Positions 7,846 to 13,805 of a stretch of 19,699 bases of DNA are shown here, in pieces (the stretch's first letter is position 1; every line of letters starts with the position of its first letter). Made by a program: the position numbers and the translations under genes. A model generated the notes under the pieces. The model saw only the letters and a program-made list of their open reading frames with translations, was not told the DNA's origin and did not search any database. The DNA is from Nostoc sp. CHAB 5715 (GTDB lineage Bacteria > Cyanobacteriota > Cyanobacteriia > Cyanobacteriales > Nostocaceae). The stretch is from the NCBI RefSeq assembly GCF_020829685.1, contig NZ_JAIVFR010000011.1, positions 1 through 19,699 of the forward strand, given 5' to 3'.

Positions 7846-8751
7846 ATGCTATCTCAGACACTCAAATACGCTTACTTTCCTGGATGTGTTGCTCAAGGGG
7901 CATGTCGGGAACTTTACCAGTCAACTCAAGCGCTTACCCAAGCACTGGGTATTGAACTGGTTGAACTTAAAAAAGCTGCCTGCTGCGGTTCTGGCACATT
8001 TAAAGAAGATTCTAAACTGCTAGAAGATACAGTCAATGCTAGAAATATTGCCCTAGCAGAAGAATTAAATTTGCCTTTACTTACCCATTGCAGCACTTGT
8101 CAAGGTGTTATCGGTCATGTCAACGAACACCTGAAAGAATGTAAGACTTCTGACCCTGCGTACATTCAACAGGTTAATGGCTTGCTGCACAAAGAAGGCT
8201 GTTCGCCTTATCGCGGCAGTACCGACGTTAAACATCTTCTCTACGCCTTGGTAACAGATTACGGTTTAGAGGAAATTACCAAACGTGTTACCCGGAAGTT
8301 AACTGGATTAAAATGTGCGGCTTTTTATGGCTGTTATCTCCTCCGCGCCCAAAAATCTATGCCCTATGACGACCCTTTCCAACCGGAAGCGATGGAAAAT
8401 ATGTTTCGGGCGGTGGGTGCAACACCAATTTATTACCGAGGGCGGACACAATGTTGTGGTTGGCCCCTGGCTAGTTATGCCACTACCCAATCTTTCAAGA
8501 TGGCGGGGATGCATATTCAGGATGCGTTGACATCTGGTGCTGACTGTATAGTTACACCTTGTCCTCTGTGCCACTTAAATTTAGATTCGCGTCAGCCAGA
8601 GGTGGAAAAGGTTATTGAGCAAAAGTTAGGTTTACCAGTGCTGCATTTATCCCAGTTGATTGCTTTGGCACTTGGGGTTAGTCCAAAAGAACTGGGTTTA
8701 GAACGCCACGTTGTTTCCACAAAGCCAGTGTTGGATAAATTAGGATTTTAG
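7846..8751 (+). CDS. HdrB-like two-CCG-domain Fe-S protein
   Basis: This 301-aa protein has two cysteine-rich CCG domains. The first has Cys14 (YFPGC), Cys46-Cys47 (AACCGSG) and Cys82-x-x-Cys85. The second has Cys163 (FYGCYLLR), Cys203-Cys204 (TQCCGWP) and Cys239-x-x-Cys242 (TPCPLCH). This is the layout of heterodisulfide reductase subunit B, where such domains bind non-cubane 4Fe-4S clusters, and of SdhE of type E succinate dehydrogenases. Cyanobacteria have no methanogenic HdrB pathway, so a redox subunit (for example a membrane-attachment or quinone-linked part of succinate dehydrogenase) is a reasonable inference but not shown here. No membrane helix is visible. The ATG has no good Shine-Dalgarno. 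The next gene, lpxD, is 111 bp downstream. Confidence 0.85.
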   Translation: MLSQTLKYAYFPGCVAQGACRELYQSTQALTQALGIELVELKKAACCGSGTFKEDSKLLEDTVNARNIALAEELNLPLLTHCSTCQGVIGHVNEHLKECKTSDPAYIQQVNGLLHKEGCSPYRGSTDVKHLLYALVTDYGLEEITKRVTRKLTGLKCAAFYGCYLLRAQKSMPYDDPFQPEAMENMFRAVGATPIYYRGRTQCCGWPLASYATTQSFKMAGMHIQDALTSGADCIVTPCPLCHLNLDSRQPEVEKVIEQKLGLPVLHLSQLIALALGVSPKELGLERHVVSTKPVLDKLGF

Positions 8752-8756
8752 TTTGT

Positions 8757-8835
8757 TTTGGCCAGTTGCTACAACGGGGAGACAGCCCGTTGGGCGGCTG
8801 TGCTGACTTGAAGGAACATCCCCGCTACGCGTCTA
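8757..8835. repeat. GC-rich palindromic interspersed repeat fragment
   Basis: The gap before lpxD contains AACGGG-gagacag-CCCGTT and the overlapping pair ACAGCC/GGCTGT, so two hairpins compete. The 12-mer GCCAGTTGCTAC, followed closely by CGGG, recurs inside the miniature element at about 13490-13507, which marks it as part of a dispersed family. It could stop transcription before lpxD but lacks a T-run. Confidence 0.5.
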
Positions 8836-8862
8836 CTAAATTACTTTTGAACACACCCAACA

Positions 8863-9915
8863 ATGAAATTCAGTGAAATCCTCCGCCAATTTGGTGATGC
8901 CGCTACCAATCATAATTTGACTAACAACCCAGACCATGACCCAGAAATTATAGGGGTAGCAGCCATTGATGAAGCTATTATCGGTACTCTCAGCTATGTA
9001 GAAGGGGCAAAATTTGGGTCTTTTATCGGCAAGACCAATGCTAGTGCTTTAATTTTGCCCCAGGATGAAAAATTACAAGTGCTTGCACAAGAAAGCGGTA
9101 TTGTCTGGCTAGCAACCCCAGATCCGCGATTATTGTTTGCCAAAGCGATCGCCCTTTTTTACCAACCATATCGCCCCGTCCCAGAAATTCATCCCACTGC
9201 TGTGATTCACTCCAGCGCAAAAGTTGGTAGCGATGTTTACATTGGCCCCCATGCTGTGATTCAACAAGGGGTAGAAATAGGCGATGGCGCAATTATTCAT
9301 CCCAATGTGGTGATTTATCCAGATGCCAAAATAGGCGATCGCACCACCTTACACGCTAACTGTACCATCCACGAACGCACCCGCATCGGTGCAGATTGTG
9401 TGATTCACAGTGGTGCTGTCATTGGTGCAGAAGGCTTTGGTTTTGTTCCTACTCGTACCGGTTGGTTGAAAATGGAACAATCTGGCTATACAGTCTTAGA
9501 AGATGGCGTGGAAGTTGGCTGCAACAGTGCCATTGACCGCCCAGCCGTTGGAGAAACACGGGTCGGCTGCAATACAGTAATTGATAACTTAGTGCAAATA
9601 GGTCACGGTTGCCAAATTGGCGCAGGCTGTGCGATCGCAGGTCAGGCTGGCATGGCCGGGGGTGTTAAGCTGGGAAATCGCGTTATTTTAGCTGGACAAA
9701 CAGGAATAGCCAATCAAGTGAAAATCGGAGATGGAGCGATGACATCTGCTCAAACTGGAATTCACAGCGATGTTGCACCAGGAGAAGTTGTCTGCGGATC
9801 TCCAGGCATTCCTTACAAACTATATCTTAAGGTATGTGCTGTTTATAATCGGTTGCCAGATATGTATCAATCGCTAAAACAATTGCAACGTAAATCCAAA
9901 AATAGCAATGAGTGA
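8863..9915 (+). CDS. lpxD: UDP-3-O-acylglucosamine N-acyltransferase
   Basis: This 350-aa enzyme transfers a 3-hydroxyacyl chain from ACP to UDP-3-O-acylglucosamine in lipid A synthesis. The N-terminal uridine-binding domain (residues 1 to about 105) is followed by a long left-handed beta helix of hexapeptide repeats ([LIV]-G-x-x-x-x, about 108-318) and a C-terminal helical tail (YNRLPDMYQSLKQLQRKS) used for trimer and ACP contacts. The likely catalytic His248 lies in NLVQIGHGC, corresponding to the active-site histidine of the family. The length is typical. After its TGA (9913-9915) the same frame is open through a 21-bp tandem array to 10269. Confidence 0.96.
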   Translation: MKFSEILRQFGDAATNHNLTNNPDHDPEIIGVAAIDEAIIGTLSYVEGAKFGSFIGKTNASALILPQDEKLQVLAQESGIVWLATPDPRLLFAKAIALFYQPYRPVPEIHPTAVIHSSAKVGSDVYIGPHAVIQQGVEIGDGAIIHPNVVIYPDAKIGDRTTLHANCTIHERTRIGADCVIHSGAVIGAEGFGFVPTRTGWLKMEQSGYTVLEDGVEVGCNSAIDRPAVGETRVGCNTVIDNLVQIGHGCQIGAGCAIAGQAGMAGGVKLGNRVILAGQTGIANQVKIGDGAMTSAQTGIHSDVAPGEVVCGSPGIPYKLYLKVCAVYNRLPDMYQSLKQLQRKSKNSNE

Positions 9916-9941
9916 AGGGGGCAGGGGGCAGGGGCAGGGGA

Positions 9942-10248
9942 GGCGAGTATAAAAGACTCGTCCACGAGTATTAAAGACTCATTCACGAGTATCAAAGACT
10001 CGTCGGCGAGTAAAAAAGACTCATTCACGAGTATCAAAGACTCGTCGGCGAGTAAAAAAGACTCATTCACGAGTATCAAAGACTCGTCGGCGAGTATCAA
10101 AGACTCGTCCACGAGTAAAAAAGACTCATTCACGAGTATCAAAGACTCATTCACGAGTAAAAAAGACTCATTCACGAGTATCAAAGACTCATTCACGAGT
10201 ATTAAAGACTCATTCACGAGTATCAAAGACTCATTCACGAGTAAAAAA
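9942..10248. repeat. 21-bp tandem array, 14 palindromic units
   Basis: Fourteen units of exactly 21 bp start at 9955 (GACTC...), with a half unit before and a slightly short last unit. Each has a 14-bp core and a short linker. The cores come in three types: ACTCATTCACGAGT (units 2, 4, 6, 9-14), ACTCGTCGGCGAGT (3, 5, 7) and ACTCGTCCACGAGT (1, 8). Linkers vary (ATCAAA, ATTAAA, AAAAAA). Units 2-7 form a 42-bp alternating pattern. On the minus strand every core folds as ACTCG-NNNN-[C/U]GAGT, and units with an A6 linker give a T6 run. It lies between convergent lpxD and the flavoprotein gene, so it may act as a 3' end region. One frame on each strand is free of stops because 21 is a multiple of 3. 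Confidence 0.95.
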
Positions 10249-10265
10249 TTTAATGAGACAGACCA

Positions 10266-11498
10266 CTAGTCTTTAGTTGCCATTGCTACACCTGCTAAAT
10301 AGCTGGTTGTCCAAGCACTTTGGAAGTTAAACCCACCAGTAACGCCATCAATATCTAAGATTTCTCCGGCAAAATAAAGACCAGGAACTAACCTACTTTC
10401 CATCGTCTTAAAGTTGACTTCTTTGAGGTTGACACCGCCACAGGTAACAAATTCTTCTTTAAAGGCTCCTTTGCCACTGATTAAATATTGTCCCTGAGTA
10501 AGTTCTTGCAACAGTTTATTTAAGGTTTTACTAGATATTTCTGCCCAACGGTCTTCTGTGGTAATGCCTGCACGGGCAATGATATATTGCCAGAGACGAT
10601 GGGGGAGATCAACGCCGCGATGCAATGCGATCGCTTTCTTTCCCCATTCATCCTTAACTGCTAAAACTTTTTCTCGCACTTGTTCTTGTTGCAATTGGGG
10701 CAGCCAATTAATCAATAATGTGGCTTGATAGCGGTTTTCGTGCAGAACTCTCGCACCCCAAGCAGAAAGCTTCAGAACTGCGGGGCCACTCAAACCCCAG
10801 TGGGTAATTAGTAATGGGCCAGTTTGTTGTAATTGGGATTTTCCGCCCAGAGATAACCGCAATTGCACAGGGTTAACGCTAACTCCAGCTAAAGCCCGCA
10901 ATTGAGGATCAGCAATGTTGAAGGTAAATAGAGAGGGTACTGGCGGTTCTATTTGATGACCTAACTCTTGGACAATTTTATAACCTACAAGACTGCTGCC
11001 GGTCGCAAGAAGTAGGCGATCGCATTTAATCGGATCTCCCGACTTCAGCAGAATATCAAACCCCCCATCTGCTGCGGTCACTGAAGTTACGTGTGTACCG
11101 ATACGGAGTTTGACTCCAGATGTCGCCATCGCTTTAATCAGACATTCTACAATGGTTTCTGAAGTGTTGGTGACAGGAAACATTCGGCCATCGCCTTCAG
11201 TTTTTAGATAGACTCCACCAGCAGCAAACCAAGCTACTGTATCTTGAGGCCCAAACCGAGTTAAAGCACCCCGCAAGGCTTTTGCACCTCTAGGATAATT
11301 TTGCACTAACTCCTTAGGTTCAAAGCAAGCGTGAGTAACGTTGCAGCGTCCGCCACCAGAAATTAGCACTTTCGCTAGGGGTTGGCGACTGGCTTCAAGT
11401 AAAGTAACTTGGGCATCAGGATTGGCTTTAGCACAAGCGATCGCGCCAAAAAATCCTGCTGCCCCACCCCCAATAACTACGATTCGTAACGGTAGCAA
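10266..11498 (-). CDS. HI0933/YhiN-family FAD flavoprotein
   Basis: This 410-aa protein belongs to the NAD(P)/FAD-dependent oxidoreductase family HI0933 (YhiN/BaiN-like). The Rossmann FAD-binding motif is GGGAAG at residues 10-15 in RIVVIGGGAAGFFGAIA. The family motif LAKVLISGGGRCNVTH follows, and the C-terminal FAD contact is GLYFAGEILDIDGVTGGFNFQSAW. The physiological substrate of most members is unknown. The start is a rare TTG (11498) with GAGAAA about 10 nt upstream, since no ATG is available near the N-terminus. A rubredoxin lies 52 bp upstream on the same strand and could feed electrons to it or be co-expressed with it. The coding end touches the 21-bp array. Confidence 0.9.
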   Translation of the reverse strand: MLPLRIVVIGGGAAGFFGAIACAKANPDAQVTLLEASRQPLAKVLISGGGRCNVTHACFEPKELVQNYPRGAKALRGALTRFGPQDTVAWFAAGGVYLKTEGDGRMFPVTNTSETIVECLIKAMATSGVKLRIGTHVTSVTAADGGFDILLKSGDPIKCDRLLLATGSSLVGYKIVQELGHQIEPPVPSLFTFNIADPQLRALAGVSVNPVQLRLSLGGKSQLQQTGPLLITHWGLSGPAVLKLSAWGARVLHENRYQATLLINWLPQLQQEQVREKVLAVKDEWGKKAIALHRGVDLPHRLWQYIIARAGITTEDRWAEISSKTLNKLLQELTQGQYLISGKGAFKEEFVTCGGVNLKEVNFKTMESRLVPGLYFAGEILDIDGVTGGFNFQSAWTTSYLAGVAMATKD

Positions 11499-11550
11499 GT
11501 TCTAAAATTTCTCAATAGCACGTACTTTACTAGGCTAGCCGTTATCTTCA

Positions 11551-11712
11551 CTATTCAACTAGTTCAAATTGATCTTTTGTCGCACCACAAGTCGGACATA
11601 CCCAATCATCTGGTATATCTTCAAAGGGTGTTCCGGGTGCTATGTCGCTATCTGGATCGCCTACTTCTGGGTCATATTCATAGCCGCAAACAGTACATAT
11701 ATACTTTCTCAT
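11551..11712 (-). CDS. Rubredoxin (soluble, 53 aa)
   Basis: This 53-aa electron carrier has a single Fe bound by four cysteines. The motifs are [10 protein letters not shown] (Cys6, Cys9) and [16 protein letters not shown] (Cys39, Cys42), with the usual aromatic residues and [12 protein letters not shown] in between. There is no C-terminal membrane helix, so it is not the membrane-bound RubA type tied to photosystem assembly. The ATG is preceded by AAAGGAAA about 7 nt upstream. The 12-copy heptamer array lies 57 bp before the start, in or near its promoter. It is followed by the HI0933-family flavoprotein on the same strand, a plausible redox partner or operon neighbour. Confidence 0.95.
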   Translation of the reverse strand: MRKYICTVCGYEYDPEVGDPDSDIAPGTPFEDIPDDWVCPTCGATKDQFELVE

Positions 11713-11768
11713 GTTCGTTTCCTTTAGTAAATTGTTGGCATTGCTTCAGTATTAAATACTTCTGGTAG

Positions 11769-11852
11769 TTAGTCATTAGTCATTAGTCATTAGTCATTAG
11801 TCATTAGTCATTAGTCATTAGTCATTAGTCATTAGTCATTAGTCATTAGTCC
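11769..11852. repeat. Heptamer array TTAGTCA x12
   Basis: Eleven perfect TTAGTCA copies and a final TTAGTCC make 84 bp without interruption. This is STRR-type DNA. It lies directly upstream of the rubredoxin gene. Read on the minus strand the unit is TGACTAA, one base different from the TGACAAA unit of the array at 12013-12075. Confidence 0.97.
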
Positions 11853-11989
11853 AAGAGAAACCACGCCCACCCAACGGCAAAGCTCAAGGCATCCCTTGGG
11901 ACATGGTTTGAATTAGTTCGATATAAGAAAGTTTTTTTCGCCCAGGAGTGGCGCGGTATATACCAAAAACTCTTGTATCTTAGACCAAT

Positions 11990-12075
11990 ACTTCGACTAC
12001 GCTCAGTACAAGTGACCAATGACAAATGACAAATGACAAATGACAAATGACAAATGACCAATGACAAATGACAAA
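11990..12075. repeat. 24-bp module plus TGACAAA heptamer array
   Basis: A 24-bp module (11990-12013, beginning ACTTCGACTACGCTC and ending in ACAAGT) runs into nine heptamers TGACAAA/TGACCAA (12013-12075). The same module with one base change recurs at 13272-13295, again next to heptamers. The array ends 3 bp before the stop codon of the small gene at 12079-12273, so it forms that gene's 3' flank. Confidence 0.9.
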
Positions 12076-12078
12076 TGA

Positions 12079-12273
12079 TTAAAAACGCCACCAAGTCCTT
12101 TGAGCATAACTGATTATCCCAATGGCGATCGCCCCTAGTAGCAGTAGCCAAATTATTCCACCTGGAATAAAAGTGAGAATACCAAAGCCTCTCAGTACCC
12201 AAACGGCTACGCTAATGCCAAGAAGGATACCGAAAATCTGGATTAATCTACGATTTAAAGAAGATTGACTCAC
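12079..12273 (-). CDS. Small two-helix membrane protein (64 aa)
   Basis: The protein is 64 aa with a short basic start (MSQSSLNRRL), a hydrophobic segment at about residues 11-36 and a second at about 39-56, ending in the basic tail SYAQRTWWRF. A Pro-Gly-Gly turn (FIPGG) separates the helices, which gives a hairpin topology with both ends probably in the cytoplasm. The start is GTG with GAGGAAAAG upstream. From memory such proteins are conserved in cyanobacteria, but I know of no function. A larger overlapping frame (11846-12202) is an artefact of the heptamer arrays. Confidence 0.6.
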   Translation of the reverse strand: MSQSSLNRRLIQIFGILLGISVAVWVLRGFGILTFIPGGIIWLLLLGAIAIGIISYAQRTWWRF

Positions 12274-12693
12274 CTACTTTTCCTCTCAACTCAACAGAGA
12301 TTACACTTGATATTGACAATAAAATATGAAGTTCCGATGAAGTTGCAGTTTCATCAGAAATAACACGTAAAAATCGAGAGATGCTATGCAAACGTTAGGG
12401 TAAGGTACTTGATATTAGGTCGTGTTTGTGCCATTCTAGCTGTTAATAACTTAGTTTTTAATTTATAAATACCGTTATTATAAAGTTTACTTAAATATTG
12501 ATTGTGTTAATTGTGATAAGAACTACAGTTTTTCCAGTAAGATAACTGAAATAATTACCAAAAAACTCGCCGTTTCTGTAAAGGATAGGCATTACACTGG
12601 AACTAAAATTTAATGGGTTGGAATCTAAATCAAGTTTTATGGCTTGTAGTTTCAACTCCATTTAGGTGGATGAGTTGAGGAGTAAGTAAAATC
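12274..12693. other. Gene-free AT-rich intergenic stretch
   Basis: No gene or RNA fold is convincing in these 420 bp between two divergent genes. A GATGAA/TTCATC hairpin lies near 12337-12356. The region should hold the promoters of the small membrane protein (minus) and the SRPBCC gene (plus). Confidence 0.4.
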
Positions 12694-13263
12694 ATGATGT
12701 CTGCGTCTCATATCTCAGACTCAATTATTGCAGGTTCAGATATGGCTTGGAATCAAGACAAGCAAAAGTTGCTGGTACAGGGTGAAATTTTAATAGAAAC
12801 GCGATCGCACAAAACCTGGGGTGGCGCGGTGACAGCCTGGATGTATGTGCCGATGGTGCGATCGCAAGTCTGGCAGCAATTAACTGATTACCCCCGGTGG
12901 GTGCAATATTTTCCTGATATCACTAAAAGCGAAATATTACACAAAGGTGAAGTCAAACGCCTGTATCAAGCAGCACAAAAAGCCTTTTTCTTTTTCACGG
13001 CTCAAGTTGAAATTTACCTCAACGTTGTAGAAGTGCTGGGGCAACAAGTCCAATTTCGCATGGAAAAAGGGACGTTTGAGGATTTTAACGCTCATTTAGA
13101 ACTCAAAGATTGCGGTAACGGCACAATGCTTGCTTATACTGTGCAAGCTACACCTATTATTCCAATTCCATCAATTTTCATTCAACAAGCAATGAACTTA
13201 GAGTTACCTGCAAATATGCGTAAAATGCGACAAGTACTTTGTAAAGGTCAGAATAATTCGTAA
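12694..13263 (+). CDS. SRPBCC/polyketide-cyclase-like protein
   Basis: This 189-aa protein has the pattern of the SRPBCC (START/Bet v1-like, coenzyme Q-binding COQ10/cyclase-dehydrase) superfamily. After an N-terminal strand (KLLVQGEILIETR) comes VPMVRSQVWQQLTDYPRWVQYFPDITKSEIL, the typical helix with D-Y-x-x-W-x-x-Y/F-x-P. It is followed by beta strands and a long C-terminal helix (PSIFIQQAMNLELPANMRKMRQVL). Members bind hydrophobic ligands, but the ligand here is unknown. ATG 12694 is chosen because GAGGAG lies 11 nt upstream. The last codons and the stop (NNS, TAA) fall within AATTCGT heptamers, so repeat growth has set or trimmed the C-terminus. Confidence 0.75.
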   Translation: MMSASHISDSIIAGSDMAWNQDKQKLLVQGEILIETRSHKTWGGAVTAWMYVPMVRSQVWQQLTDYPRWVQYFPDITKSEILHKGEVKRLYQAAQKAFFFFTAQVEIYLNVVEVLGQQVQFRMEKGTFEDFNAHLELKDCGNGTMLAYTVQATPIIPIPSIFIQQAMNLELPANMRKMRQVLCKGQNNS

Positions 13264-13310
13264 TTCGTAATACTTCGGCTACGCTCAGTACAAGTTCGTA
13301 ATTCGTAATT
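13255..13310. repeat. AATTCGT heptamers around a 24-bp module
   Basis: Two AATTCGT copies (13255-13268) precede a copy of the 24-bp module (13272-13295, one base different from 11990-12013). TTCGT, AATTCGT and AATT follow. The stop codon of the SRPBCC gene lies in the first part. Confidence 0.85.
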
Positions 13311-13326
13311 ATTACCTTAACGAATG

Positions 13327-13714
13327 TTTCACAAAAAAACGCCGCTCTTGCTTGACTTGGGTTATATGTTGCACCTGCCTATACTGCCTGAGAATAAATT
13401 CTCTTTTCTTATAGCCCAAGTCTACTAAGCGTGGACTACAATAGGACTTACGCAAAATATCCCTCAAACTCTGATTTCTCCGTGTCGCGCCAGTTGCTAC
13501 CCTACGGGAACGCTAAGAGCGAACAAGTCTCTTAACCGCAAGGGCGCACTGGCCTCTCTGCGCCTCTGCGGTTCGTTATTCCGTAACTCGTGCGTAAGTC
13601 CTATACAACCCTTACTTAGTCTTCTTTAGAAGACTTTAGCTATAAGCCTCAGAATTCATTCTGAGGCGGTCGTGGGGACTGGTGCAAGTTCTGACTTGGC
13701 GTTTTTTTGTGAAA
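13327..13714. mobile_element. Fold-back miniature element, interrupted
   Basis: TTTCACAAAAAAACGCC (13327-13343) returns as its exact reverse complement at 13698-13714. The similarity continues inward in both arms: TTGCACC, then GCCT(G/C)AGAAT(A/G)AATTCT, then CTTATAGC followed by AAGTCT(A/T)CTAA. The arms of about 110 bp therefore form one long imperfect palindrome. Internal perfect palindromes AGTCTTCT-TT-AGAAGACT and GCCTCAGAAT-TC-ATTCTGAGGC lie in the right arm. No coding frame exists. A second inverted-repeat element (13441-13604) sits at the apex; without it this one would be about 224 bp. No clear target duplication is visible at the outer ends. Confidence 0.72.
13441..13604. mobile_element. 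MITE-like element, 14-bp terminal repeats
   Basis: The 164-bp segment is bounded by ATAGGACTTACGCA and its exact reverse complement TGCGTAAGTCCTAT. The flanks ACTACA and ACAACC share ACA as a possible 3-bp target duplication. Alternatively the TA at each end is the duplication, as for IS630/Tc1-type elements. The interior has CTCTGCGCCTCTGCGG and a GCCAGTTGCTAC repeat fragment, also found near 8760. There is no transposase, so movement would need one supplied in trans. Confidence 0.72.
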
Positions 13715-13805
13715 TGAGCTTCAACGAAGAGGGAAGAGGACAAGGAGAAAGCACTTGTTGCAAATTCTCACTCAAATCCCCTTGTTTCCCCAGCCTCTTT
13801 CTCAA

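Noticed and set aside
9867..10238. Minus-strand 123-aa frame of NESLILV-type heptapeptides
   Set aside because: It exists because the 21-bp unit is a multiple of 3 and lacks stops. The plus strand is open too. Its start codon is inside the repeat, it has no ribosome binding site, and it runs into the lpxD 3' end.
9942..10248. CRISPR array
   Set aside because: The units are contiguous 21-bp repeats with no unique spacers, and there are no cas genes in the window.
11846..12202. 118-aa minus-strand frame
   Set aside because: It is a translation of the heptamer arrays and the 24-bp module, and overlaps a better small gene at 12079-12273.
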